Positions 37,298 through 47,381 of a stretch of DNA of 64,000 nt are shown piece by piece (position 1 is the stretch's first letter; every line of letters begins with the position of its first letter). The notes under the pieces were generated by a model. The model was not told where the DNA came from and ran no database searches. It was given only the letters and a program-made list of their open reading frames with translations. The position numbers and the translations under genes were made by a program. Source of the stretch: Paenibacillus sp. JNUCC32 (GTDB lineage: Bacteria > Bacillota > Bacilli > Paenibacillales > Paenibacillaceae); contig NZ_CP062260.1 of assembly GCF_014863545.1 (NCBI RefSeq), positions 3,782,001-3,846,000 of the forward strand, written 5' to 3'.

Positions 37298-38194
37298 TTA
37301 TCTGGTCATGTTCCTGTTCGAAATCGTAATCGGCACCCGGTCCGGATAATCCGTAATGATACCGTCAACGTTAATTTGAAGCACGTAAGGTATTTGCAGC
37401 ATATCCCGAATGGTCCACACCATCGTTTTCATCCCCGATTTATGGATCTTTTGGACCAGACCCTTGGAGACGAGCCTCATCGATATACTCACGTAGTCCG
37501 CGTACGCCTTCATATTATCCAGCCGCTGCTTGGATAAGTCGCCCGCATTGGTGATAACTACGCCTAGCGGGATATCGGGCATCAGCTGGCGGAACCGAAC
37601 CAGCGAGTCCGTATCGGCAGACTGAACGATAATCAGGTCCTTGTACCTTAATCCATCAGTCTGGGCGGCATATCTTCTCAAATCGCCAGCAACCTTTTGC
37701 TCGATGCCCGGGTACCGGGAGGGCGATTTCAATTCGATCAGCAATCCGATCCGGCCACCGAAGTGCTCAAGCACCTCCGCCAATGTCGGAATGATTTCTC
37801 CTTTGAACGACGAATCGTACCACGAACCCGCATCCAGCCGCCGCAGCTCCTCCAAGGTTAGGCCGCCCACTTCGCCTTGCCCGTCGGTGGTTCGCTCAAC
37901 CGTGGAATCATGGATCACCACGACCTCTCCATCCTTGCTCAGCTGAACATCCAGCTCCAGCATATCCGCTCCCATGTCAAACGCTTTGACAAACGCAGCC
38001 ATCGTATTCTCAGGCGCATAACCCGACGCCCCCCGATGGGCGATATTGACCCAGGACTCGTCGCGTTCATCCCCGGACCTGATCCAGGCCTCTCGTTCCC
38101 TGGCATGATGAAATGGATAATGAGGCACGTCGGCTGCCGTTTGGGAACCGGTTACTGCCAGCAGAGCAGCAAAGATAACCATCATTCTTTTCAT
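37298..38194 (-). CDS. Secreted glycerophosphodiester phosphodiesterase
   Basis: 298 residues from ATG 38194; an ATG four codons earlier abuts the AGGAG site. Signal peptide to about residue 18 (AVTGSQTAA). GDPD TIM barrel with the catalytic motif NIAHRGASGYAPENT (His-Arg), metal Glu/Asp in LELDVQLSKDGEVVVIHD, and a second conserved His in VVIHDSTVERTTDG. Hydrolyses glycerophosphodiesters to glycerol 3-phosphate outside the membrane; GlpQ-like. Monocistronic. Confidence 0.9.
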   Translation of the reverse strand: MKRMMVIFAALLAVTGSQTAADVPHYPFHHAREREAWIRSGDERDESWVNIAHRGASGYAPENTMAAFVKAFDMGADMLELDVQLSKDGEVVVIHDSTVERTTDGQGEVGGLTLEELRRLDAGSWYDSSFKGEIIPTLAEVLEHFGGRIGLLIELKSPSRYPGIEQKVAGDLRRYAAQTDGLRYKDLIIVQSADTDSLVRFRQLMPDIPLGVVITNAGDLSKQRLDNMKAYADYVSISMRLVSKGLVQKIHKSGMKTMVWTIRDMLQIPYVLQINVDGIITDYPDRVPITISNRNMTR

Positions 38195-38348
38195 AGGGCT
38201 TCCCATCTCCTAGTCCTGCTTTGTTCGCTTTATGACTTCCTAAGTCCGCTCATCCTTTGTCATATCTTCTCAAGCTAATTCTTCCCTTTCCTCCCCCTTT
38301 TCAGTCGGTAAAAATGGAGGAAAACGGCTTTTCAAGACTCAACAATTC

Positions 38349-38412
38349 GTTCATTTTGAATTTTGGCTATTGTAATATGAACGTAAATGGAGTAATTTGT
38401 ACTTATATGAAC
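38349..38412. promoter_or_regulatory. Candidate operator repeats upstream of kduI
   Basis: ATATGAAC occurs at 38375-38382 and again at 38405-38412, exactly 30 bp apart, with an inverted GTTCAT at 38349. A possible promoter TTGTAA-N17-TAATTT (38370-38398) runs between the direct copies. May be the target of the DeoR-type regulator downstream; inferred. Confidence 0.35.
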
Positions 38413-38456
38413 ATTATGAATGGATTATAAAATGACTCTTAAGGAGATGACATGCA

Positions 38457-39290
38457 ATGGAAAGACGTTATGCCTCACATCCGAATGAAGTGAAACAATT
38501 TGACACGGAACGGCTTCGCAAGGAATTCCATATTCCCGTCCTGTTTACGCCCGACAAGCTGGAGCTGGTCCTGACGCATGAAGACCGTTTGATTATCGGG
38601 GGTGCCGCACCCGTACGGGAGCAGGTCAAGCTGGATACCGACCTTAAAGAGCTGGGCGTTTCCTCTTTCCTTGAGCGCCGTGAGCTTGGCATCATCAATA
38701 TCGGCGGACACGGTACCGTCCTGGTTGACGGGACGGAGCATGAGCTGAACAACAAAGAATGCCTGTACGTTGGCATGGGGACCGAAGAGGTCATTTTCCA
38801 AAGCACCGATCCGGCCAATCCTGCCAAATTCTATTTGAATTCGGCCCCGGCCCACCAATCGTTTCCGACGGCCAAAGCCACCCTTGAAGAAGCCGATTCC
38901 AGCGCTTTGGGCGACATCAAAAATTCCAATGATCGCGTGATCTATCGCTTCATTCATCAAAAAGGCATTCAGAGTGCCCAGCTTGTCATGGGCATGACCC
39001 TGCTGAAGGAAGGGAACATGTGGAACACGATGCCTGCCCATACGCATCCAAGACGCATGGAGGCGTATCTGTATTTTGACTTGCCGGAGGATGCGGTCGC
39101 CATCCATCTGATGGGTGAACCGAGCGAAACGCGCCACATCGTCATGCGCAACGAACAGGCCGTGATTTCGCCGAGCTGGTCGATCCACAGCGGAGTAGGC
39201 ACAAGCAACTATACCTTTATCTGGGGCATGGCCGGGGACAACAAACGTTATGATGATATGGACCCCGTGTCCATGAAGGATTTAAAATAG
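38457..39290 (+). CDS. kduI: 5-keto-4-deoxyuronate isomerase KduI
   Basis: 277 residues, the full family length. Cupin-fold isomerase with the zinc motif (PAHTHPRRMEAYLYFD, HSGVGTSNYTFIWGMAGDN). Converts 5-keto-4-deoxyuronate (from pectin/oligogalacturonide lyase products) to 2,5-diketo-3-deoxygluconate. AAGGAGATGAC precedes ATG 38457. Same strand as the DeoR regulator and kduD. Confidence 0.96.
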   Translation: MERRYASHPNEVKQFDTERLRKEFHIPVLFTPDKLELVLTHEDRLIIGGAAPVREQVKLDTDLKELGVSSFLERRELGIINIGGHGTVLVDGTEHELNNKECLYVGMGTEEVIFQSTDPANPAKFYLNSAPAHQSFPTAKATLEEADSSALGDIKNSNDRVIYRFIHQKGIQSAQLVMGMTLLKEGNMWNTMPAHTHPRRMEAYLYFDLPEDAVAIHLMGEPSETRHIVMRNEQAVISPSWSIHSGVGTSNYTFIWGMAGDNKRYDDMDPVSMKDLK

Positions 39291-39330
39291 AGGGGAATAT
39301 CCATTAACCCACGGAAGAGTTGAGAACCAT

Positions 39331-40080
39331 ATGAACCCGTTACGACGTTATGAAAAAATAATGGAGTACCTTCTAACCCATAAAGAAGTGACCGTCGCCG
39401 ATTTGAGCCAGCAGCTTCAGGTAACCGGAAAAACCATACGCGAGGATTTGACCAAGCTCGAGGAGCAGGGTCTGATCGTCCGCGTGCACGGCGGAGCCGT
39501 GCTGGCGCACAGCGACCAATTCGGCATCCTGCCCTCAAAAGAACCGCTGGCCAAGCACCCGGATGAGAAGACCGAAATCGCGCAGAAGGCACTGAAGCAT
39601 ATCAACACGGACGACATCATTGCCCTTGACGGCGGCAGCACCACGCTGGAGATCGCCCGCAGGCTGGAGGATATGCCGTTAACAATCATTACGAACGATG
39701 TCTATATCATCAGCGAGCTGGCGACCAAGAATCATATCCGGCTGGTCGTTCCGGGGGGCTACCGGGTGCGGAACATGCTCGCAGGCCCGGAAGGCGTAGC
39801 GTACGTAACGCAGCTGAACATTCAAAAAGCCTTCGTATCTGCCACGGGCGTCCATCTTGACCATGGGTTGTCCATCTATACCGGGGATTTGATTCCGTTC
39901 AAACGGGCCTTAATCGAAACCTCGGCGGAAGTTTATGCCGTCGTCGATCATCATAAATTCGGTCAGACGGCCTTGCGGACTTTTTCATCCTTGCAGGAGA
40001 TCAGCGGCATCATGACCGATGCGGGACTGTCTCCCGAGACGGTAAAGCAATACGAGGGAGCCGGCGTTACCCTGCTGTAA
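39331..40080 (+). CDS. DeoR-family regulator of the kdu genes
   Basis: 249 residues. N-terminal DeoR helix-turn-helix (RRYEKIMEYLLTHKEVTVADLSQQLQVTGKTIREDL) with the usual DeoR signature followed by RVHGGAVL, then a DeoRC sugar-phosphate-sensing domain (ALDGGSTTLEIARRL, VDHHKFGQTALRTFSSLQEI). Lies between kduI and kduD (40 bp and 90 bp gaps), so it probably senses a uronate-pathway intermediate and regulates these genes. Confidence 0.9.
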   Translation: MNPLRRYEKIMEYLLTHKEVTVADLSQQLQVTGKTIREDLTKLEEQGLIVRVHGGAVLAHSDQFGILPSKEPLAKHPDEKTEIAQKALKHINTDDIIALDGGSTTLEIARRLEDMPLTIITNDVYIISELATKNHIRLVVPGGYRVRNMLAGPEGVAYVTQLNIQKAFVSATGVHLDHGLSIYTGDLIPFKRALIETSAEVYAVVDHHKFGQTALRTFSSLQEISGIMTDAGLSPETVKQYEGAGVTLL

Positions 40081-40170
40081 CCGCCCGCTTGAGACTCTTA
40101 CCTCTATAACGAACGGCCTAGTTTCGTACTGCATCCATTTAGCGAACATATGAGAGGGGATTAACGGAGC

Positions 40171-40923
40171 ATGAACAGGTTTGATTTATCAGGCAAAACG
40201 GCGATCGTCACCGGCTCGGCCCGCGGACTGGGGCAAGGCATCGCCATAGCGCTGGCCGAGGCCGGCGCGGATATCGTTGCCGTGTCCATGAATACAAGCG
40301 CCGAAACGATTGAAGCCATCAAGGGATTCGGCAGAAAAGCCTCCGAGATTCGGGTCGATTTAAGCGACCAAAGCAAACTTCAGCAGACCTTTGATCAAGC
40401 GCTGGAGCTGACCGGGCATGTGGACATTCTGGTAAACAATGCCGGCATTATCCGCCGGACCCCGGCCAAGGATCACGGCGTGCAGGATTGGCTTGACGTG
40501 ATCGACTTGAATTTGAACACCGTCTTTTTGCTGTCCCAACTGGCCGGGAGACATATGATCGAACGCGGCAGCGGCAAGATCATTAACATTTGCTCCATGC
40601 TGTCCTACCAAGGCGGAATCAATGTGCCCGGTTACACGGCGAGCAAGCATGGCGTTGCCGGCTTAACCAAGGCTTTGGCCAACGAATGGGCAGCCAGCGG
40701 CATCCAGGTGAACGGCATTGCTCCCGGTTACATCGAAACCGATAACACGGCGGCCATCCGTCAGGACGAGGATCGCCGCACGTCCATTACGGACCGCATT
40801 CCGGCCGGACGCTGGGGCAAGCCCGAGGATATCGGAGGCCCTGCCGTGTTCCTCGCTTCCGCCGCTTCGGATTACATGAACGGGCATGTGTTATGCGTGG
40901 ACGGCGGATGGATGGCCCGTTAA
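40171..40923 (+). CDS. kduD: 2-deoxy-D-gluconate 3-dehydrogenase KduD
   Basis: 250 residues, short-chain dehydrogenase: cofactor motif TGSARGLGQG, NAG motif (LVNNAGIIRR), catalytic Ser (INICSMLSYQGG) and YxxxK (YTASKHGVAG). Sequence features such as NEWAASGIQVNGIAPGYIETDN are typical of KduD. Reduces 2,5-diketo-3-deoxygluconate to 2-keto-3-deoxygluconate. Follows kduI in the same pathway. KdgK and KdgA are not in the window. Confidence 0.93.
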   Translation: MNRFDLSGKTAIVTGSARGLGQGIAIALAEAGADIVAVSMNTSAETIEAIKGFGRKASEIRVDLSDQSKLQQTFDQALELTGHVDILVNNAGIIRRTPAKDHGVQDWLDVIDLNLNTVFLLSQLAGRHMIERGSGKIINICSMLSYQGGINVPGYTASKHGVAGLTKALANEWAASGIQVNGIAPGYIETDNTAAIRQDEDRRTSITDRIPAGRWGKPEDIGGPAVFLASAASDYMNGHVLCVDGGWMAR

Positions 40924-40983
40924 CCAAGAAACGGCGTTATCTTTAAGCCTTGCCGTAGTGAGCTCCAACCGATTCTAGCGATA

Positions 40984-41038
40984 AGAGGCCTTGCGCTTTC
41001 TGCTGCTGCCGCAGCCGGAGGAGGCAAGGCCTCTTTTT
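40984..41038 (+). terminator. Terminator of kdu operon
   Basis: AGAGGCCTTGC pairs with GCAAGGCCTCT across a 29-nt loop and is followed by TTTTT. Confidence 0.85.
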
Positions 41039-41186
41039 GTTCGTTTACTCTTACGTTGAATTAGTACACTTTATTATGGCCGGGCACTGACATTTCGCGA
41101 ATATACGAACCATCCTTTGGGACATGCTAACTTTACGAAATGGGCCTCGAAGGACCGTGAATAAAGAAAGGATGGTTTTTGGAGTC

Positions 41187-42071
41187 ATGCGCGGAACAAA
41201 ATCGATACGTTATGTCAGTCTTGCCTGCTTGCTTTCTCTTTTCGGTTCCATTGTGCTTAGCGGCTGTACGGTGAACAGCAACGACCGGGTCCCGTCCCCG
41301 AACATGGGCGTTAATCCATACCGGGTGAACACCGGCTTCCTGCTTCGGAATGCCGTGGAACGTGGAACCCTGCGAATCGCCACGGAACGGGATTATCCCC
41401 CTTTCAGTTACCATGGTACAGGCGGAATACTTACGGGATTCGATGTGGAAATCGCTGAAGAGGTTGCCCGTCATATGGAGCTAAAGGCCGAATTCGTTGA
41501 GACCGGGTGGGAGAATCTGCTGCCTGGGCTGACGGAAGGCAAATACGACGCCGTCTTCAACCAGATCGAAGACCGGCCGGACCGGCGGGCGCTCTATGAT
41601 TTTTCCGTCGCTTATTTATCCTCTACCCCCGTCCTCCTGGTTCATTCCTCGGGCGAAGCTCAGATCCGTACCTTTTCGGATATCAAGGGCAAGCGCGTCG
41701 GCCTGAACCCAACCGGAATCTATAAGGATATGGCCAAGCGGTACGGAGCGGAAGCGGTCCCGATTAAATATATATCCGACGCCGCAAACAAGCTCGCAAA
41801 TGGAGACCTGGATGCCGTCATTTCGGACCAGCTATCCGTCACCAACCTAAAGCAGCAGTTCCCGGATATACCGGTCGCTGCCGCCGAATCCGCCGATCAA
41901 GTATCCGAGATTTCCGCAGCCTTCGTCAAAGGGAATCCGGATCTCGTGGCGGCCGTGGATAATGCCCTGGCTACCATGCAGCAGGACGGAACGTATTTGA
42001 CCATATGGAACAAATACTTCGGGGACGCTCCGATAAGTTACAAAGGCATTCATGACCGCAAGGTTAAATAA
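41187..42071 (+). CDS. Polar amino acid ABC transporter binding lipoprotein
   Basis: 294 residues from ATG 41187; upstream GTG 41157 and ATG 41172 are possible. Lipoprotein signal with lipobox VLSGC, then a family 3 (PBPb) solute-binding domain: LRIATERDYPPFSYHGTGGILTGFDVEIAEEVARHM and VSEISAAFVKGNPDLVAAVDNALATM. Permease and ATPase genes are not adjacent, so it is an orphan binding protein or works with a distant transporter. Ligand probably an amino acid or opine-like compound. Confidence 0.85.
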   Translation: MRGTKSIRYVSLACLLSLFGSIVLSGCTVNSNDRVPSPNMGVNPYRVNTGFLLRNAVERGTLRIATERDYPPFSYHGTGGILTGFDVEIAEEVARHMELKAEFVETGWENLLPGLTEGKYDAVFNQIEDRPDRRALYDFSVAYLSSTPVLLVHSSGEAQIRTFSDIKGKRVGLNPTGIYKDMAKRYGAEAVPIKYISDAANKLANGDLDAVISDQLSVTNLKQQFPDIPVAAAESADQVSEISAAFVKGNPDLVAAVDNALATMQQDGTYLTIWNKYFGDAPISYKGIHDRKVK

Positions 42072-42088
42072 AGCCATTCCCTTGCGCC

Positions 42089-42137
42089 AAAAAAGGCGCT
42101 TGCCCTGCTGGATACCAGCAAAGCAAGCGCCTTTTTA
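42089..42137. terminator. Bidirectional terminator
   Basis: AAAAAAGGCGCTTGC pairs with GCAAGCGCCTTTTT between the convergent binding-protein and L25 genes. Confidence 0.92.
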
Positions 42138-42146
42138 TCATGCTTA

Positions 42147-42779
42147 TTATGATTCTTCGGTTGTGGCCTCTTCCGCATTCGCTTCCTCAGCGTCCGCTTC
42201 ACTCTCGGTCTCTGCCGCCTCCACCGCGCGAGGCACGATGACCGTGGCGAGAATTTCCTCTTCCGAAGCGTGTAATGTGATACCCTCCGGCACCTTAAGA
42301 TCAGCTACCGTGAGCTTGTCCCCAATCTCCAGGGCGGATACGTCCGCTTCCAGGGTAGTAGGCAGATCGCCCGGCAAACCCTCCACTTCGATTTCCGTGA
42401 CCTGGGTTTGCAGGATGCCCCCGGACTTCGTTCCGGCAGCAGTGCCCTGATAATCCACCGGGATGCTGACACGCACCGGCTTGTTCATGGAGATGCGCAG
42501 GAAGTCCACATGGGATACGTTGCCGCGTCTCTTCTGAATATCCTTAATCAACACCGGCACTTTGCCAGAGCCCGGAATATCTAGCTGAAACACCTCGGAA
42601 CGCCCGGTGTGGAACAGCTTCGCCGTATCCTTGAAATCAACAGCTACGGGGATGCTTTCCTCGCCCGCACCGTATACAACACCGGGAAGTCCGCCGCTTT
42701 CGCGAAGCTCTCGGCGAGAAGCCCGGGTAAATTCATCACGCACATTGGCTTTCAGTTGAACTGTGTTTCCTTTTGACAT
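42147..42779 (-). CDS. rplY: Ribosomal protein bL25 / general stress protein Ctc
   Basis: 210 residues from ATG 42779 (AAAGGAGG 9 nt upstream; an earlier ATG abuts it). Two-domain CTC form: 5S-rRNA-binding N-terminal domain (about 1-95; ANVRDEFTRASRRELRESGGLPGVVYG) and a beta-rich C-terminal domain, ending in an Ala/Glu tail. In Bacillus, Ctc belongs to the general stress response. Single gene. Confidence 0.94.
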   Translation of the reverse strand: MSKGNTVQLKANVRDEFTRASRRELRESGGLPGVVYGAGEESIPVAVDFKDTAKLFHTGRSEVFQLDIPGSGKVPVLIKDIQKRRGNVSHVDFLRISMNKPVRVSIPVDYQGTAAGTKSGGILQTQVTEIEVEGLPGDLPTTLEADVSALEIGDKLTVADLKVPEGITLHASEEEILATVIVPRAVEAAETESEADAEEANAEEATTEES

Positions 42780-42917
42780 GAGTGACATCCTCCTTTATCG
42801 AAAACAAAGTCTATCTCATTATTACCCTATTTACCTGCTAACTAATCATGGAATTTCGATGTTTTAAATGACAATGCAGCGGGTAATAAAGAGTACCCCT
42901 TTTGAAAATATGTAAAT

Positions 42918-42948
42918 AGGAGCCCTTTTCACCATGGAAAGGGCTCCT
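42918..42948. terminator. Hairpin after the pullulanase gene
   Basis: AGGAGCCCTTT pairs exactly with AAAGGGCTCCT (9-nt loop), 18 bp after the pullulanase stop; T run is weak. Confidence 0.7.
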
Positions 42949-42965
42949 TGTTATTTCATCCTATT

Positions 42966-45344
42966 CTAACTGGCGATATCCCGCTGCTTTTTAGTGTCGC
43001 TGTCTTCGCTTTGACCGCTTCGCAGCGTTATCCGAACCTCTGCTTCATCCGGCGGAATATCGATAAACCAATCGTTCTCGCCTTCCCGGTCCTCCCATTC
43101 ATTCAGCCTGACGATACAGCCGATCCGATCGGTTCCGGAAGCCGCGTAGAAGACCGCCCGTGCCCTGCCGCTGTCCGTGCGGGAGAATGGAATGCTGCCA
43201 TCCTGCACGCCCGTTCCCCATACCCATACGTTCCATCCCTCGTATGCTTGGTCGCGTCTTTCATATTCGATCTCAACGGCCGTCAGCCCCTGTTTCATAT
43301 GGGCCAGATCCTCATATAACACCATCAGCGACAGACCTGGAATGACTGCCTTCCCTTGATCCAGCGTCTGGATCGTATCTATCCCCGCCTGACGATCATT
43401 CACCACGATGTTCCAGCGGTAAGGGGTAGGCGGCAGATCCACCGGCATTTCATGTTCATTGCCGTTAACGATGACGACGATTTGGCCCCAGCTGCCTTGT
43501 TCGGCTGGCTTCGTAAGGCGGTAAGCAATGATCCGATCGCTGCTTCGCAGCACTTCCATATGGCCTTCGATCTCTTCTCTTGATGCCATCCGGAACGCCG
43601 GATGGGCTTTTCGCAGGGCGATAAGACCTCTGTAATAATCGAACACCGGTTTGAAGCGTCGCTTATTGGACCAGCGAATGGCATTGATGGCGTCCCCGCT
43701 GCGGTAGCTGTTATGATCGCCGTATTTCGTGCGTAGCAGCTCATCGCCCGCATGCAGCAGCGGAATCCCCTGGGAGAGCAGCACGATGCCGTTAGCCAGC
43801 AAGCTCCGGCGCACGGCCGCAGCCGACATCACATCTTCATCGGGTATGCCGGAATAGGGTGTGGACGCAGCGGTTGCCTGCCATACATCTCCTTCGTTAA
43901 CCAGCTTCCCATCCGTCAAACGGAGAAGCCCTGCCCGCTCTTCCATGCCTTGCGCCACTAAAATTTTGTCCCACAGATTCAAATTGTCGTGCACGGTGAC
44001 ATAATTCACCGTTTCCTCCGGGTGGAGCGCAAAATCATGGATCGAGCCCATCATTCCTTCAACGACGGCCCCTTCGTACCATGGCTCGCCCGTAGCAAAC
44101 CCTCGGCCGCGCCCGTCATTGTCCCCCTTGATGGCATGCCGGAAATGATCATTAAATACGGCGAAGCCTTGGCCCTTCTGGCTTCCCTTGACGGTTTGCT
44201 CCGTTAACGGGCTCATTCCTCCCGTCCATGGCTCACCATAGAACAAGAGAGAACGGTCGACCTCTCGGCGCAGCTCGCTTACGATCTCTTTCATCGTCGT
44301 TGTATCGATCAGAGCCATCAGATCGAACCGAAATCCGTCGATATGATATTCCTGGGCCCAGTATTTTAACGAATCCTTGATGTATTTGCGCACCATCGGC
44401 TTCTCCGTGGCCAGCTCGTTCCCTACGCCCGAACCGTTCGATAGATTCCCGTATCCGTCCTTGCGATAGAAGTACCCCGGCGCCAATCGTTCGAACGGGC
44501 CGTCGTCCACCGTATACGTATGGTTATAAACCACATCCATGACGACGCGTATTCCCCTTGCATGAAGGGCCATAACCATCTCCTTCAGCTCCCGGATGCG
44601 CACAATCGGATCCATGGGATCTGTTGCATACGAACCTTCAGGCACATTGTAATTCTGCGGATCGTAGCCCCAATTATACTCGCGGCTTAAACGCCCGCTT
44701 GCATATCCGTCCAGCTCATTGACCGTCCGGAAATCAAATACCGGCAGCAGATGCACATGGGTCACGCCCAATTCCTCAAGATGATCCAGACCAAGGGCGT
44801 TTCCTTCGGAGTCTCGCAGACCGCCCTCCGTAAATGCCTTGTATTTTCCTCTATATTTCATTCCCGAATCCGTGTGGATCGAGAAATCGCGTACATGCAG
44901 CTCATAGAGCACCGAATCCGTAGGCTTTAGCAGGTTCGGTCTAACATCCTGCTCCCACCCCGGCGGATTGCTCTTCGCCAGGTCGACCACCGCGCCGCGG
45001 CAGCCATTCGCGGACACAGCGGTTGCATAAGGGTCAACGGCATAACAGACGCCTCCCTCCGCAGACTCGATTCGGTACATATAATAAGTTCCATGGAGAT
45101 CACGGTTTACCTGAGCCGACCATACGCCTTCCTCATTCCGGACCATCGCATACAGCGTACCGCCCTCGTGATCCGTCACAAGACCCTGCTCGTTATACTC
45201 TCCCGGACCCTCATATAAAGCCAGCTTTACATTAACCGCATCCGGAGCCCATACCTGAAAGGCCGTTCCCTCTCTTCGGTAGGTCGCTCCCAGCTTAACG
45301 CTTGTGCAGCTCTTGATCATGTCCATACTCATCGTCACCGTCAC
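42966..45344 (-). CDS. pulA: Type I pullulanase
   Basis: 792 residues. N-terminal CBM48-like region (GATYRREGTAFQVWAPDAVNVKLALY), then a GH13_14 barrel with the pullulanase signature YNWGYDPQNYNVPEGSYATDP, region II GFRFDLMALID (nucleophile Asp), region III FYGEPWTGG (acid/base Glu), region IV YVTVHDNLNLWDK. It carries an extra C-terminal part of about 130 residues after the barrel, longer than AmyX of B. subtilis. No signal peptide, so it debranches glycogen or imported maltodextrins in the cytoplasm. Start (GTG 45344 or nearby ATG) is not fixed by a clear ribosome site. Confidence 0.93.
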   Translation of the reverse strand: MTVTMSMDMIKSCTSVKLGATYRREGTAFQVWAPDAVNVKLALYEGPGEYNEQGLVTDHEGGTLYAMVRNEEGVWSAQVNRDLHGTYYMYRIESAEGGVCYAVDPYATAVSANGCRGAVVDLAKSNPPGWEQDVRPNLLKPTDSVLYELHVRDFSIHTDSGMKYRGKYKAFTEGGLRDSEGNALGLDHLEELGVTHVHLLPVFDFRTVNELDGYASGRLSREYNWGYDPQNYNVPEGSYATDPMDPIVRIRELKEMVMALHARGIRVVMDVVYNHTYTVDDGPFERLAPGYFYRKDGYGNLSNGSGVGNELATEKPMVRKYIKDSLKYWAQEYHIDGFRFDLMALIDTTTMKEIVSELRREVDRSLLFYGEPWTGGMSPLTEQTVKGSQKGQGFAVFNDHFRHAIKGDNDGRGRGFATGEPWYEGAVVEGMMGSIHDFALHPEETVNYVTVHDNLNLWDKILVAQGMEERAGLLRLTDGKLVNEGDVWQATAASTPYSGIPDEDVMSAAAVRRSLLANGIVLLSQGIPLLHAGDELLRTKYGDHNSYRSGDAINAIRWSNKRRFKPVFDYYRGLIALRKAHPAFRMASREEIEGHMEVLRSSDRIIAYRLTKPAEQGSWGQIVVIVNGNEHEMPVDLPPTPYRWNIVVNDRQAGIDTIQTLDQGKAVIPGLSLMVLYEDLAHMKQGLTAVEIEYERRDQAYEGWNVWVWGTGVQDGSIPFSRTDSGRARAVFYAASGTDRIGCIVRLNEWEDREGENDWFIDIPPDEAEVRITLRSGQSEDSDTKKQRDIAS

Positions 45345-45528
45345 TTATAGTAGATTTACTTCCTAGTATGGGCGCCTGAATCATAAGACAGACCTCTAGC
45401 ACATGAATTTAGAACGCTTTCATATATCATGGTATGCCAAAAGCCCTGAATTGGTTTGGGTTCCAAGCCAATTCACTATATATTTAGGCTATTATACTAG
45501 CAAATATGCCCGGTGTCTTTCTTTTGAC

Positions 45529-45560
45529 AAAAAAAACATCTGTCCGCTATGGACAGATGT
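45529..45560 (-). terminator. Terminator of the ptsG-ptsH-ptsI operon
   Basis: CATCTGTCC-gctat-GGACAGATG followed on the minus strand by TTTTTTTT. Confidence 0.9.
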
Positions 45561-45659
45561 TGTCAATGTGATGCTATCGTGGAAAAAGATTGGTAGAGTC
45601 CCCAGAAACAAACGTAATACGACTGCAGGGATCGATCAAGTTGTACGTTGTCTTCCTTC

Positions 45660-47381
45660 TTACTCGGCTGCAGCCTCAATGGATTCCACCAGAGCCACTA
45701 CTTCCTCTGCGGTACCCATTTCAAGCGCTTTGGCTGCAAGTGCCTGCATATCGCTGCGGGACAGCTTCCCGATCTGGCTGCGAGCCGGCAGAATGGAGGT
45801 CGCGCTCATGCTGAACTCATCCAGCCCCAGACCGAGCAGAATCGGAATAGCAGTCGCGTCGCCGGCCATTTCGCCGCACATGCCTACCCAGCGGCCTTCG
45901 CGATGGGCGGCATCGATGACCATTTTAACCAGTCGCAGAATCGCCGGATTGTATGGCTGGTACAGATACGCCACCCGTTCATTCATGCGGTCGGCGGCCA
46001 TCGTGTATTGAATCAGGTCATTGGTTCCGATGCTGAAGAAATCCACCTCTTTGGCAAATTGATCGGCAAGCACGGCGGTAGATGGAATCTCCACCATGAT
46101 GCCCAGCTGGATTTCTTCGGAAACCGAAATGCCTTCGCTTATAAGCTTAGCCTTCTCTTCCTCCAGAAGCGCTTTGGCTTCGCGGAACTCGCCCAGTGTC
46201 GCTATCATGGGAAACATGATACGCAGGTTGCCGTGGACGCTTGCACGCAGCAGCGCCCGAAGCTGTGTTCTGAAAATATCCTGGCGGTCCAGGCACAATC
46301 TGACGGCACGGAATCCGAGGAACGGATTCATTTCCTTGGGAAGATCCAGATACGGCAGCTCCTTATCCCCGCCGATATCAAGCGTGCGAACAACAACCGG
46401 CTTGCCTTCCATTTTCTCCAGAACCGATTTGTAAGCGACATACTGGATCTCTTCGGAAGGAAGTTTGTCTCTGCCCATGTACAGGAATTCCGTACGGTAC
46501 AATCCTACGGCTTCTCCGCCGTTCTCCAGCACGCCGGCCACATCATTCGGCGTCCCGATGTTGGCAGCCAGCTCCACATGGATTCCGTCCTTGGAAACCG
46601 TCGGTTCGGAGCGCAGCTTCTTCCACTCCTCCACCTGCTTGGCATAGGCGTCTTGCTTCGCACGGTATTGTTCTACGATGGCTTCCGTAGGATTAACGAT
46701 GACATCCCCTTCCAATCCGTCAACGATGATCATATCCCCGTTTTTGACCGCAGAGAGCACGTTCTTCGTCCCGACGACAGCCGGAATTTCAAGGGAACGG
46801 GCCATGATGGCGGAGTGCGAGGTACGTCCGCCGATATTCGTCGTGAAGCCCTTAACGTAGTTCCGGTTCAACTGCGCCGTATCCGACGGAGTCAAATCCT
46901 CTGCAACCACGATCACTTCTTCGCTGATCTCCGAAGGGCTGACATAATTCAAGCCGAGCAGATGCTTCAGGATGCGTTTGGTGACGTCGCGCATATCCGC
47001 TGCTCGCTCCTGCAAGTAGGCGCTCTTCATGTTCTCGAACATTTGAATGAACTGGGTTGCCGTTTCGTTCAGCGCATATTCCGCGTTAACCGATTCGGAA
47101 GCGATTTTCGCCTTGACCGGTTCAATCAATTCGGGATCATTCAGGATGAGAAGGTGAGATTCGAAAATCTCAGCCTTCTTCTCCCCGAGTTCCTGAAGCG
47201 TGCGGGCTTTGATCGCTTCCAGCTCAGCCTGTGACTGGGCCAGCGCCGCATCCAGCTTCGCGAGCTCCGCATCCGTGTCCGTCACTTGCTTCTCCGTGAC
47301 GGAATAATCGGGATGCTCCAGCGTAAAAGCACGTGCTATCGCAATACCTGCGGAAGCCGCGATACCTTTCAAATTATTCAT
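45660..47381 (-). CDS. ptsI: PTS enzyme I
   Basis: 573 residues, normal length. Phospho-His motif [21 protein letters not shown] (about residues 185-205), PEP-binding barrel with [22 protein letters not shown] and catalytic Cys in [10 protein letters not shown]. Takes phosphate from PEP and passes it to HPr. It overlaps ptsH by 8 bp, so the pair is translationally coupled; last gene of the unit. Confidence 0.97.
   Translation of the reverse strand: MNNLKGIAASAGIAIARAFTLEHPDYSVTEKQVTDTDAELAKLDAALAQSQAELEAIKARTLQELGEKKAEIFESHLLILNDPELIEPVKAKIASESVNAEYALNETATQFIQMFENMKSAYLQERAADMRDVTKRILKHLLGLNYVSPSEISEEVIVVAEDLTPSDTAQLNRNYVKGFTTNIGGRTSHSAIMARSLEIPAVVGTKNVLSAVKNGDMIIVDGLEGDVIVNPTEAIVEQYRAKQDAYAKQVEEWKKLRSEPTVSKDGIHVELAANIGTPNDVAGVLENGGEAVGLYRTEFLYMGRDKLPSEEIQYVAYKSVLEKMEGKPVVVRTLDIGGDKELPYLDLPKEMNPFLGFRAVRLCLDRQDIFRTQLRALLRASVHGNLRIMFPMIATLGEFREAKALLEEEKAKLISEGISVSEEIQLGIMVEIPSTAVLADQFAKEVDFFSIGTNDLIQYTMAADRMNERVAYLYQPYNPAILRLVKMVIDAAHREGRWVGMCGEMAGDATAIPILLGLGLDEFSMSATSILPARSQIGKLSRSDMQALAAKALEMGTAEEVVALVESIEAAAE

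Noticed and set aside
45648..47234. 528-codon plus-strand open frame opposite ptsI
   Set aside because: Antisense shadow of enzyme I, whose active-site motifs are intact on the minus strand.
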